A DNA stretch of 64,000 nucleotides from DASQZT01 sp963728965 (GCA_963728965.1 CAVSMH010000006.1:682001-746000), one strand, 5' to 3'; counted from the stretch's first letter, positions 9,002 through 17,886 are shown. Numbers and translations: made by a program. Notes: generated by a model from the letters alone, not told the origin.

Positions 9002-10090
9002 ATGCCCCGGCCGCCAGCAAAGGCGTTGTCACTTTCTGACGTTCAGCGGAACGAGCTGATCGCGATCACCCGCCATCGCGCCACCCCACAGAGTATTGTG
9101 TTGCGCCTTAGAATTCTGTTGGGAGCCGCGGATGGCGTGCCCAATAAGGTTCTTGCACGCCAACTCTCGACGACACTTCCTACGGTTTTGTTGTGGCGCC
9201 GGCGGTACGAGGAAACAGGGTTGGGCGGCGTCCTCCAGGATCAACCGCGAACCGGCAGGCCCAAAGTTATATCGGCGGATAAGGAAGCGGCCATCGTGGA
9301 TGCCACCATGAAAACGAAGCCGACGAACGCAACTCATTGGAGTGTTCGGACGATGGCTAAAGCCCAAAGGGTAAGCCGTTCGACAGTACAACGCGTTTGG
9401 AGAAAACACAAGCTGCAACCACATCGGGTCGAGTCGTTCAAGTTCAGCACCGATCCTGATGTCGTGGCCAAACTCCGAGACGTTACCGGGTTGTACATGA
9501 ATCCGCCGGACAAGGCGATAGTGCTGAGCGTAGACGAAAAGAGTCAGATTCAAGCGTTGGATCGGACGCAGCCCATTCTGCCGCTTCGCCCTGAACTGCC
9601 GGAGCGTCAGACGCACGATTATCAGCGGCACGGAACGACTACGCTGTTTGCCGCCTTGAACGTCCTGGAGGGTACGGTCATCGGCCAATGCCAACCGCGA
9701 CATCGGCATCAAGAGTTTTTGCTTTTTCTGGACAGAATCGAAGCATCGGTTCCGCGCCACCTGGACGTGCACATTATTCTAGACAACTACGGCACCCACA
9801 AGCATCCCGCTGTCCGCAACTGGTTCACCGAGAAGCCCCGCTATCACGTGCACTTCACCCCAACAGGCGCTTCTTGGCTGAACCAGATCGAAAGGTGGTT
9901 CGCGGAAATCACGCGGCGGCGAATCCGGCGGGGCACGTTCCGGAGTGTCCCCGAACTGGTTAAAGCGATTCGGGAGTACATCCGTGACAACAACAAGCAT
10001 CCACGTCCGTTTCATTGGGTGGCAAAACCCAAGACCATCCTGCGGAAGATCGAGCGCGTGAGAGAAGCACAGGAGGCGCCGGTGAAATGA
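9002..10090 (+). CDS. IS630-family transposase
   Basis: A 362-residue DDE transposase. The N-terminal half contains two helix-turn-helix regions (NKVLARQLSTTLPTVLLWRRR and WSVRTMAKAQRVSRSTVQRV). The catalytic triad is visible as VDEKSQIQALDRTQP, HIILDNYGTHKHP and LNQIERWFAEITRRRIRRG, with the D-to-E spacing of IS630. Start ATG at 9002 is the first in frame after the left inverted repeat. The stop codon overlaps the start of the passenger gene as ATGA. Frame intact. Confidence 0.93.
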   Translation: MPRPPAKALSLSDVQRNELIAITRHRATPQSIVLRLRILLGAADGVPNKVLARQLSTTLPTVLLWRRRYEETGLGGVLQDQPRTGRPKVISADKEAAIVDATMKTKPTNATHWSVRTMAKAQRVSRSTVQRVWRKHKLQPHRVESFKFSTDPDVVAKLRDVTGLYMNPPDKAIVLSVDEKSQIQALDRTQPILPLRPELPERQTHDYQRHGTTTLFAALNVLEGTVIGQCQPRHRHQEFLLFLDRIEASVPRHLDVHIILDNYGTHKHPAVRNWFTEKPRYHVHFTPTGASWLNQIERWFAEITRRRIRRGTFRSVPELVKAIREYIRDNNKHPRPFHWVAKPKTILRKIERVREAQEAPVK

Positions 10091-10483
10091 CCAATGCAAC
10101 TGTAGTCGTGGACCCAAACTACGGAGACCGTATCGAAGCTGCCGCACAAACAGCTCCTGTGTGGGCTGTTGCCAGCATCCTCAACAAGGCTGCCTGTGTG
10201 CGCATCTGGGCCGCCCATCGGACCGTCGATCACCGGGAGACAGGAGCCGTTACCTGTTACGACGTAACTGACCAGGAGGACCGCTTGGGCAACCTCTTGG
10301 CCGTTCTTCCCACGTTGCAAGAGTACCATGGGGAAATCCGCGATGATCACTTCTCATTTTCCGAACGGCCTTGTTCTCGGAGTGCTGGGTCTCGCTCCGA
10401 CCGAGACCGTAACCACTGCCCTTAAGCAGCTTGGATTCTCCGCCTTTGTCGGATTAGCAGAAGGCTTCAACGCCTCCAAATAG
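10087..10483 (+). pseudogene. IS630 passenger gene, small hypothetical protein (frameshifted)
   Basis: The ATG at 10087 overlaps the transposase stop, suggesting coupled translation. The protein begins TNATVVVDPNYGDRIEAAA and contains VWAVASILNKAACVRIWA and a charged middle. The frame breaks at the TTTT run at 10357-10360. Deleting one T continues it as HFSFPNGLVLGVLGLAP through LKQLGFSAFVGLAEGF to the TAG at 10483, giving about 131 residues. Small soluble proteins of this layout (VDPxxGDR start, EDRL middle, Gly-rich LExxG near the end) are chromosomally encoded hypotheticals in several phyla, as far as I recall. Function unknown. Location inside the IS, before the right end, marks it as cargo. 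Confidence 0.65.
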
Positions 10484-11801
10484 CCGCCGCCGAGCTTCCG
10501 ACATGCCTCTCTGATGCCGCCCGTGAAGGATAAAGACATTTACGTGACAGGACACTAGATTCGTCTGCCATTGCGTGTTCAGGACCTGCGCCCAGATCAC
10601 GGAATCAGGTGCGTTGGAAGTAAAGAATTCGATCCTGTCAGGCAGCGTTCTTTGAATGCGCAGAAGTAAGTCGCGCGCCGATTGTGGATTGTAGGATAGA
10701 ATGTCGTAATTCTTCCCATCGATCTCTACTGTCAACGTTCGTGGCCCTTGGTAGCTCGGGCTCGGCGGCACGACGCCTGAAGCCGGTATATTGCCCCCGC
10801 CCCAAAGGTTCTCCAACGGCCGCTTATCGGTAGCCATATTGAGTGCATACCGCACGCGCGCATCGTCAAAGGGCGGAATGGCCGTGTTGTGCGCGATGAA
10901 GTCCGAACCATACATGCGGTGTGGCCGGAAGTCCTTCTTCCGGCGCAGAACTGGCAGTATCTGCGGAATCGTGCAGGTCCCCACGGTGGCTACCCCCGCC
11001 CGATATAGATTGACAGCCGTTGCCGGGTCTCGCGTGATCAGAAAGGCCAACTGGTTGAGCGCTACCTGTCCGGCGTCATAGTAAAATGGGTTTCGTTCGA
11101 GTACGATGCTGTCGTAGGGTCGGCGCTCGTGAAGCCGGAAAGCGCCGCTCGACACCATGCGCCCGGGTTCGGTCCACCGCTGTCCTTCTGATGTGATGGC
11201 GTGTTGCGGTACGGCGCACGAAACCCGGCTCGATGCCACTTCAAGAAAATACGGCGCGGGATGCTCCAGGTCCACCTGAACCGTGCTGTCGTCAACCGCC
11301 TGGACTCCCAACCGGCTCGGATTTGCTTTGCCTGCGCTGACGTCTCGGGCATTTCGCACGGGATATAGAAGGAATGACACGGGGGCTCCCGTTGCGGGCT
11401 CCAGCGCACGACGCCAGGCATACACGAAGTCATGAGCGGTGATCACACGGCCGTCGCTCCACCGTGCTGCAACCGAGTCGGGCGCCGAGGTCCGGCCGCG
11501 TGAGTACTCTGCCGGAAGATCGCGTGTATTCGGAAGGGGTGTTCCACGTGGATGCGGATGACCTCGCAAGTAGAAGGTATAACGCAGGCCATCCCCGTCC
11601 ACTTCGTAGTGCGTGGCCAGTCCTGCCATTGCCTCGCCCGTCGAGGCAGCAGTCTCGGCACTCCAATAACGCAGAATCCGATAAGCCGTTGAGAATGACG
11701 GGCAGGGTGGGTCCGGCATAACCGGCCACAGAAGCCATCTATTTTCGCGTTCGTAAATTTGTCTGGCTTTGGTTCAATTCTTGTAGTATAGTTACTCCAA
11801 G

Positions 11802-12149
11802 ATGGAATTCGAGCCCAAGGGTCCCGAGGCTGCCAGACTCCGCCAGCGCAAATTTGCGCTGCTCCGCCAATTCCCTTTCCCCCAAGATCTGCTGCCAGGC
11901 TCGCTGTCCGTCAGCCATACCAAGTGTGGAAAGCCTACTTGCCATTGCGCCAAAGGCGAGGGGCACCCCGCTTGGTCGCTCACCTTTATGGTGGCCGGTA
12001 AGAAGCGGGTCGAACGCATCCCCAAGGATTGGGTGGACGACGTCCGCCGGCGCGTCGCTGCCGGCCACGCCTTTCAGGACGCTCTGCGCGAGGTCCTCGC
12101 CGCCAATGCCGAGTTGCTGGTATTGCGGCGCAAACAGCAGCCCCGCTGA
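11802..12149 (+). CDS. small IS accessory protein with CxxxxCxC motif (DUF6788-like), copy A
   Basis: First ORF of the element, 115 residues, ATG 155 bp inside the left end. The middle contains SVSHTKCGKPTCHCAKGEGHP, a compact cysteine/histidine cluster that could bind zinc, followed by WSLTFMVAGKKRVERIPKDW and a helical C-terminus. Small proteins with this cysteine cluster (annotated DUF6788) accompany DDE transposases in other bacteria; their role is not known to me. It ends where the transposase similarity begins in the -1 frame. Identical in copy B at 50551. Confidence 0.65.
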   Translation: MEFEPKGPEAARLRQRKFALLRQFPFPQDLLPGSLSVSHTKCGKPTCHCAKGEGHPAWSLTFMVAGKKRVERIPKDWVDDVRRRVAAGHAFQDALREVLAANAELLVLRRKQQPR

Positions 12150-13339
12150 CCGGGCCACACGTTCGCCAAATCCAAAACTACGCCTGCCACTGCCTGGGCC
12201 TGAAGTCCTTCTTCCAACGACCGGGCGATGGCCGGGTCCATCCCCATATCCCGGCGCGAGATCTGGTCTGGGCCGTAGTGATCGGACGTGTCCTGCGCGC
12301 CGCAAGTTTCTTGCGCCTGGAATGGCTGGCGCACTCTCCGGTGCGCGCCGAGTTGGGCTTGAAAGGCCAGTTCGGGGATGATGCCTTGGCCTACTGCACC
12401 GAGCGCATGGACCCGGAGACGACGCGATTGGCTGTGGCGACCGCGCTGCACCAAGCCAAGCGCAACAAGGCCTTCGAGAACAGCCGCTTCATAGGGCTGG
12501 CGCTGGACGGTACCGGCGCGGGGCATACCCACAAAGAACCCTGCCCGTTGTGTGATCCGGTCAAGGATTCCAAGGGTGCAGTACATGGTTCCTTGCATCA
12601 TTTCGTACTGATCAGCATGGTCGGCGTTGGTTTGACGCTGCCGATCGATGTGGAGCCCTACGGGCCTGGCGATAGCGAGTATGCCGCAGCCCAGCGTTTG
12701 CTGCGGCGCGCGGTGGGGCATCTTGGCGCGCGTTTCGCCGACTATGTAGTGGGAGACAGCGAGTATGCCACGGCTCCTTTTCTCCACACCGCCGCGGAGG
12801 TCGCTCTGCCCATGGTGGCGCGCCTCAAGGAGAACCTTCCTCTTTTAGCCGCTGCCGTGCGCGCCCGCTTTGACGGGCAACCGCCCCAGGCCGTGTTCCA
12901 AGAGGGCGATGATCGGGTCGAGGTCTGGGACGCGGATAATTTCGCTCCTTGGGAAACCCTGAACTGGCCCGCCGTACGCGTCCTGCGGTACTGCCAGCAC
13001 AAACGCGATGGGACCGTAATACAAGCCGAATGGCTGACCGACTTCTCCATCCCCAAACTCGGGAGCTTGAGTTTCTACCGCATCGCCAAAAGCCGCTGGG
13101 AGATCGAGAATCAGGGCTTCAACGACGGCAAGAACCGCTATGGCATGGAGCACATCTGCCATCATCAGGCCAACAGCATTCTGATCGTATGGCTGCTGAT
13201 CGCACTGGCCATGGTGATCGAACGCCTTTACCGGTTGCGCTATCTGCACCGTGGTGACCATGCCATTCGCTGCGCCATGCAACTGCATGACTATCTCTGG
13301 TTGACCCTAGGGACCCATAGTCCGCCGGATACCAGTTGA
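12029..13339 (+). CDS. DDE transposase (IS4-like), copy A
   Basis: Catalytic residues appear in order: FIGLALDGTGAGHTH (first Asp), YVVGDSEYATAPF (second Asp) and RWEIENQGFNDGKNRYGMEH (Glu of the YREK-like helix). The conserved protein probably begins only around HVRQIQNYACHCLGLKSFF, just after the first ORF ends. The ATG at 12029 is the first available but its leading 40 residues are an out-of-frame reading of the first ORF. Translation may therefore start at a non-ATG codon near 12146 or arise by -1 frameshifting from the first ORF. Protein length from the ATG is 436 residues. Confidence 0.75.
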   Translation: MGGRRPPARRCRPRLSGRSARGPRRQCRVAGIAAQTAAPLTGPHVRQIQNYACHCLGLKSFFQRPGDGRVHPHIPARDLVWAVVIGRVLRAASFLRLEWLAHSPVRAELGLKGQFGDDALAYCTERMDPETTRLAVATALHQAKRNKAFENSRFIGLALDGTGAGHTHKEPCPLCDPVKDSKGAVHGSLHHFVLISMVGVGLTLPIDVEPYGPGDSEYAAAQRLLRRAVGHLGARFADYVVGDSEYATAPFLHTAAEVALPMVARLKENLPLLAAAVRARFDGQPPQAVFQEGDDRVEVWDADNFAPWETLNWPAVRVLRYCQHKRDGTVIQAEWLTDFSIPKLGSLSFYRIAKSRWEIENQGFNDGKNRYGMEHICHHQANSILIVWLLIALAMVIERLYRLRYLHRGDHAIRCAMQLHDYLWLTLGTHSPPDTS

Positions 13340-13697
13340 CCCCGGCGCCGCGCGGACGGCGAGCACGGCTCCGTTGATCTTTGACAACTCGACTCTTTTC
13401 CGTGAAGCGATAACCCGCCGGAGCCGCCATTGCTCAAAAGGCCAGCAGGAACGCTGCCGACCTCACGATTCAGACCGCTCCACAGCGCCGCCCCCTCCTT
13501 CGCGGAACTTCCGAGACCGCTGCCGTCGAGGGACTCAGCGTAGTCAAACCTTCGAAGAGCGATAGAATCAAAGAATCGATCAATCCGATCGACAGGGCCG
13601 GATCGAGAGATTCCGGCTCTCCCTCCAGCATCATCGTCAAGCGCTGCACCTTCGGAGGATTTGTGTTTCCGAAGTACACTTCCTCGGCCCTGCCGCA

Positions 13698-15390
13698 GGT
13701 GTCGATCCGCGCGTACTTGAACTGCTCGCGGTTGAGCAGGTTACTTCCGAGGCCCCGGACGTACGGCTTTTGCAACTTAGGCTGGACGTCGTAGAATAAC
13801 GGCATGATCGGCATGTCCTCGAGCAGTTGCCGCTCACACTTCGCCACCTTCGCCAGGCGCAACGCGGGATCGGCCGTGGCCCGCGCCTTCGACACCATCT
13901 CGTTGTAGGAGGAATCGCTCCAGCCGGTGTAGTAACCGTCCGGACTGGTGAACAGCTCGAGGAACCATACCGGATCCACGTATCCGCAATCGCCCGATCC
14001 CCAAAACGTAATGTGTCGGAAACCCCTAGTTTGGACCGACTGGACCCATATCTGTAACTCCTGGACAACGATGGAAATCTCCACACCGAGATTTGCCTTC
14101 AATTGTTCCTTCAGGATTTGGGCCCAAAGCTCGGCGTCGGGCATGTTCGCGCAGACATATTCGAGTGGCGAAGGAAATGGATGCGCGGCCCTTGAGAGTA
14201 CTTCGCGTGCCGCATTGGGGTTGTGCGCGAGCACGTCGTAAACCTGTCCGTCGATCCGGACGGGAAGACTCCGCAGCGGCGGATAGCCATTTGAGGGAGG
14301 GACGAGCGAGACCGCGGGGATGCTTCCTGCGCCGGCCAGGTCGGCCAATGGGCGTTTATCCGTGGACATGTTGAGCGCGTAGCGCAGGAGCACGTCGTTC
14401 AGCGGGAAAGTCGACGTGTTGATCAGCCAGAATTCGGAATTGTAGTTCGGCTGCGGCCGGAAATCCTTCTTACGCCGCAGCGTGGGCATGATCGTCGGAA
14501 TCCAGGGCTGCGCCAGGGCGCCAATCCCGGCCTTACACAGGTTCAATCGCGGTGTCGGGTCGGGCACGACCAGGAACACCAACTCGTTCAGAGCGACCTG
14601 ATGGACCTCGTAATAGACGGGGTTCCTTCTGAGAACGAGCCGATCGTACGCCCGCCGCTCGGCCAGGATGAACGGCCCGCTCCACGATATGGCCCGGCTC
14701 CGTCCAGTTGCGGCCGTGCGCCTGAATCGCGTGCCTCGGCACCGGGCAAAACAACCGCCCGGAGACTAACTCGAGGAAGAAGGGAGCTGGAGTGGCGAGA
14801 TCCACTTCGAGAGTGAAGTCGTCCTGCGCCCGCACCCCGAGTTTCGCCGGTGGAACCCTTCCCGCGATGATCTCCTCCGCATCTCTCAGGTCGCGCATCA
14901 GGAAGGCCCATTCGGCTGCGGTCGCGGGAGCCACCGCGCGGCGCCAGGAGTACACGAAATCGTGCGCCCGAATCGGCACGCCATCGCTCCAGCGGGCCGG
15001 TTCCTGAGCGGGCGAGGCCTTGCGTCCACGGGAGTACTCGATCGGTAGGTCGGTCGTAGTGGGAAGGCGCTGGCCCGGAGGCTCGGGATGTCCGCGCAGG
15101 TAGAAGGTGTATCGAAGACCGTCCGGCGTGATGTCGAAGTGGGTTGCCAGCCCGGCCATCGGTGCGCCGGTTCGAGGATGCAAAGTTGTTAGCCCTTCGA
15201 AAAGCGAAAGGATCAGATCGTCCTGGCGCGGCGTGGCGAGCGCCGGATCCAGGGAGCCTGGTTCATGGTCGAGAAGGCAAACCAGGGACTGCGTGCGCGG
15301 GGGATCCGTCTTCACAAAGTAGCCTTGTTCGGCTCGGGCGCACGCCCCTAGAGCGAGCGGCGCCGCGGCCAAGAGGCTTCGGCGCGACAT
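13698..15390 (-). pseudogene. family-5 solute-binding lipoprotein copy 3, frameshifted
   Basis: The ATG at 15390 is preceded by AAAGGAAGG. Lipoprotein signal SRRSLLAAAPLALGACARAEQ (lipobox Cys near residue 17), then GSLDPALATPRQDDLILSLF, WSDGVPIRAHDFVYSWRR and PVPRHAIQAHGRNWTEPGHIV. Near 14682 the frame shifts: a lost GA in a GAGA repeat turns the expected SSGPFIL-type motif out of frame. The second frame continues LVLRRNPVYYEVHQVALNEL through VLLRYALNMSTDKRPL to the end region NREQFKYARIDT. It has no stop of its own: at 13697 it runs into the mature part of copy 2. Together the two would have formed a double-length binding protein. Confidence 0.8.
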
Positions 15391-15398
15391 CCTTCCTT

Positions 15399-15755
15399 TC
15401 ACGACGGCCTCCAGTTGGTGTCGATCCACGCGTATTGAACTGCTCGCGGTTCAGGAGATTGCTCGCGAGACCTCTGACATATGGCTTTCTCAATTGAGGC
15501 CGGACATCATGACACAAGGGGATCATCGGCATGGCGCGAAGCAGGAGCCGCTCGCAGTCAGCCAAACTGGCCATGCGCAGCGTAGGATCGGGCTCTGCCG
15601 GCGCTCGCGAAAGCGTGTGGTTATAGTCCGGATCGTTCCACCCCGAGCAGTAACCGTCCCCGTGGCTAAATAGGTCCAGGAACCACTCGGGGTCTTGATA
15701 GCTCGCTTCTGGAGATCCCCAATACGCGATGTGCCGAAAATTGCGGGCCCTAAGG
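15399..15755 (-). pseudogene. family-5 solute-binding protein copy 4, C-terminal fragment
   Basis: Only the C-terminal part remains, read from about 15755: RNFRHIAYWGSPEASYQDP, WFLDLFSHGDGYCSGWNDP, LRMASLADCERLLLRAMP and RPQLRKPYVRGLASNLLN. One A is missing in the codon run after NREQF, shifting the frame. With it restored the end reads KYAWIDTNWRPS and stops at 15399, 8 nt before the start of copy 3. The upstream part was removed where the ISAzo13-family element and the group II intron remnant begin. More binding-protein genes may once have preceded it. Confidence 0.75.
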
Positions 15756-17040
15756 TCTGGTAAATAAATAACATTTACATCTACTTTCCTGATGTGTTAT
15801 TACGTTGGGCAGGGACACCGATGCCCAACTCGCCCAGTACTTTGCTGGCATGTGGCCGCATCTGGACGAACACGCCCGCCGCTTGGTGGCCGCCAGCAAA
15901 GCCGTAGAACTGGGTTATGGCGGCGTATCGCGGGTCAGCCGCGCTTGCGGTCTGTCGCGCGTCACGTTGACCAAGGGCGTTGAGGAATTGCAGGCCGCAC
16001 CGCTGGCGACGGGCCGGATTCGCCACGAGGGCGGCGGCCGCCATACGTTGACGTCCAACGATCCCGGCCTGGCACCCGCCTTGGACGGCATGGTCGAGCC
16101 TACGGCGCGCGGCGACCCGCAGTCGCCCTTGCGCTGGACCTGCAAGAGCGCCCGCACGCTGGCGGCGGAACTGACTGCCGAGCACCACCCGGTCAGCCAC
16201 ACCAAAGTCACCCAACTCCTGCGAGAAGATGGCTACAGCCTGCAGGGCAACCGCAAGACCGAGGAAGGGGACGACCATCCCGATCGCGACGCGCAGTTCC
16301 GGCATATTAACCGCGCCGTCAAGCACGCCTTGCGGGCGGGCGAGCCCGTCATTTCCGTGGATACGAAGAAAAAGGAATTGATTGGCAACTACCAGAACCA
16401 GGGCCGCCAGTGGCGCAAAGCGGGGACGGCGGACAAGGTCAACGGACATGATTTTCCCGGTCCCGAGGTGCCCCGCGCCTATCCTTACGGGATCTACGAG
16501 CTGGGGCGCAACGTCGGCTTTGTCAACGTGGGCACGGACCACGACACAGGCGCGTTCGCGGTGGCTTCGATCCGCGGTTGGTGGCGCGCCGAGGGCCACC
16601 GCCTGTATCCTCGGACTCGGCGGTTGCTGATCACTGCCGATGCCGGTGGTAGCAACGGCTGGCGCCTGCGGCTGTGGAAGTGGGAACTGCAAGGCTTGGC
16701 CGACCAGACGGGGCTGACGCTGACGGTCTGCCATTTCCCGCCGGGCACGAGCAAATGGAACAAGGTAGAGCACCGGTTGTTTTCCTTCATCTCGTCCAAC
16801 TGGCGCGGGGAGCCGCTACGCGACTACGAGACAGTGGTGCGCCTGATCGCCGGGACGACGACGGCCAAGGGCCTAACCGTGACCTGCCGCCTGGACCACC
16901 GCAAGTACCCCGTTGGGCGCAAGATCACGGATGACGAGTTTTCCCATGTCTATCTGAAGCCCGACAAATTTCATGGCGAATGGAACTACACGATTCATCC
17001 AAGCAACTAACACAGTTGTAACTGTTATTTATTTACGAAG
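15756..17040 (+). mobile_element. ISAzo13-family insertion sequence
   Basis: Inner inverted repeat GTAAATAAATAACA-T/G-TTACA starts at 15760 and, reversed, ends at 17036. CCTAAGG occurs at 15749-15755 and again at 17041-17047, four bases outside each repeat, and may be the target duplication; if so the element is 15756-17040. The left flank is solute-binding protein copy 4. The right flank soon becomes group II intron RT sequence, so the two flanks do not rejoin into one gene and the duplication is not proven. Confidence 0.7.
15805..17010 (+). CDS. ISAzo13-family (Rhodopirellula-type) transposase
   Basis: About 401 residues, TTG start at 15805. N-terminal region GYGGVSRVSRACGLSRVTL is a helix-turn-helix. 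The family markers are clear: IRHEGGGRHTL, LRWTCKSARTLAAEL, VSHTKVTQLLREDGYSLQGNRK, then catalytic VISVDTKKKELIGNY, LLITADAGGSNGWRLRLWK and PPGTSKWNKVEHRLFSFI, ending with KPDKFHGEWNYTIHP. Frame intact. No convincing ATG lies upstream in frame inside the element, so TTG (or the in-frame ATT 6 nt upstream) is the likely start. Confidence 0.87.
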   Translation: MGRDTDAQLAQYFAGMWPHLDEHARRLVAASKAVELGYGGVSRVSRACGLSRVTLTKGVEELQAAPLATGRIRHEGGGRHTLTSNDPGLAPALDGMVEPTARGDPQSPLRWTCKSARTLAAELTAEHHPVSHTKVTQLLREDGYSLQGNRKTEEGDDHPDRDAQFRHINRAVKHALRAGEPVISVDTKKKELIGNYQNQGRQWRKAGTADKVNGHDFPGPEVPRAYPYGIYELGRNVGFVNVGTDHDTGAFAVASIRGWWRAEGHRLYPRTRRLLITADAGGSNGWRLRLWKWELQGLADQTGLTLTVCHFPPGTSKWNKVEHRLFSFISSNWRGEPLRDYETVVRLIAGTTTAKGLTVTCRLDHRKYPVGRKITDDEFSHVYLKPDKFHGEWNYTIHPSN

Positions 17041-17055
17041 CCTAAGGCCGCGCCG

Positions 17056-17886
17056 GGGGTCGCACGATTGGCTCTTGAGGTTCGTCCAGCATCGCGTTGC
17101 CGACCGCCGCATTCTCCGGCTGATCCAGAAATGGCTGAAGGCGGGAGTGATGGAGGAAGGCGAATGGAAGAACACGGAGATGGGTACTCCACAGGGTTCG
17201 GTGATTTCGCCGCTGCTCGCGAATATCTATCTGCATTACGTGTTCGACCTGTGGGTGGACGTCTGGCGCAAGAAATGTGCGCGAGGCGATGTCGTAGTCG
17301 TTCGGTACGCCGACGATAATGTACTTGGATTCCAACACCTGGCCGAGGCGGACCGCTTCCTGACGGAGTTTCGGGAACGGTTGGCAAAGTTCGGATTGAA
17401 CTACACCCAGACAAGACGCGCCGGATTGAGTTCGGGCGGTTCGCCGAGCAAAACCGGAAACAGAAAGGAGAAGGGAAGCCGGAGGCGTTCGATTTTCTGG
17501 GATTCACGCATATCAGCGGGAAGGACCGGAACGGGAGCTATGCCGTGAAGCGCAAAACGATCAGCAACCGAATGCGGGCCAAGCTGCTGGAAATCAAGCA
17601 GCAGCTCCGCAGACGGATGCATGAACCGGTAGCGCAGACCGGCCAATGGCTGCGGTCGATCGTCCAAGGCTACTTCAACTACCACGCGGTACCCGGAAAC
17701 ACCGACAGTCTGTCCGCATTCCGCTATCGGGTGATTCGGCTCTGGAGGACGATGTTGATCCATCGGGGCCAGAAGCATCATCTGACGTGGGCGCGGATGC
17801 AAAAGCTGGCTGACCGCTGGATTCCGCGGCCGCGTGTTCTTCATCCTTATCCACGAGTTCGCTTTGACGCCACACATCCGAGATAA
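17056..17886 (+). pseudogene. ltrA: group II intron reverse transcriptase/maturase, N-terminally truncated and frameshifted
   Basis: Sequence starts abruptly at SHDWLLRFVQHRVADRRILRL, which is mid-RT domain. It continues through MGTPQGSVISPLLANIYLHY and the catalytic VVVRYADDNVLGF. Near 17402 one base is missing, so KFGLN continues in another frame as HPDKTRRIEFGRFAEQNRKQ, FDFLGFTHISGK, the maturase region (GYFNYHAVPGN) and RVLHPYPRVRFDATHPR. An in-frame TAA replaces the codon after HPR where related proteins continue. The 5' half, and any upstream intron RNA domains, are gone. I see no intron domain V downstream because the RIT element begins 8 nt later. Confidence 0.8.

Larger units (their letters stand above)
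8944..10555 (+). mobile_element. IS630-family insertion sequence carrying a passenger gene
   Basis: Inverted ends: left GTGTCCTGTCCCTTAAATG, right (reverse complement) GTGTCCTGTCACGTAAATG, with similarity continuing through TCTTTA. It is flanked by TA on both sides (8942-8943 and 10556-10557), the target duplication expected of IS630/Tc1-type elements. It landed in the CTAG at the right edge of the IS1182-like element, so it arrived later. At 1.6 kb it is longer than a minimal IS630 because a second gene lies between the transposase and the right end. Confidence 0.87.
11647..13522 (+). mobile_element. two-ORF DDE insertion sequence, copy A, with 9-bp target duplication
   Basis: 1876 bp. Ends are inverted repeats: CAGCAGTCTCGG at the left and CAGCGGTCTCGG as reverse complement of the right. 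The 9-bp target duplication CCGTCGAGG is at 11638-11646 and 13523-13531. An essentially identical copy in the same orientation lies at 50396-52271 with a different 9-bp duplication. Excision plus one duplication restores the reading frame of solute-binding protein copy 2. The family is uncertain: 9-bp duplications and the Asp/Asp/Glu spacing fit the broad IS4 group. Confidence 0.9.
7034..13697 (-). pseudogene. family-5 solute-binding protein copy 2, split by three insertion sequences and fused to copy 3
   Basis: This gene can be reassembled from three pieces on the minus strand: 13697-13523, 11646-10556 and 7440-7034. At the first gap (11647-13522), removing the IS and one 9-bp duplication restores LFEGLTTLSPSTGEAMAGL. 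At the second gap, removing both elements restores NTQWQTNLGVQVSITLADF. The reassembled frame runs open to the stop at 7034 and ends LKYVWIDTNWRPS. Its signal peptide is missing: the mature N-terminus CGRAEEVYFGN follows directly, in frame, on the C-terminus of copy 3 (QFKYARIDT). So it was first fused to its neighbour by deletion and then hit by three elements. Confidence 0.82.
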
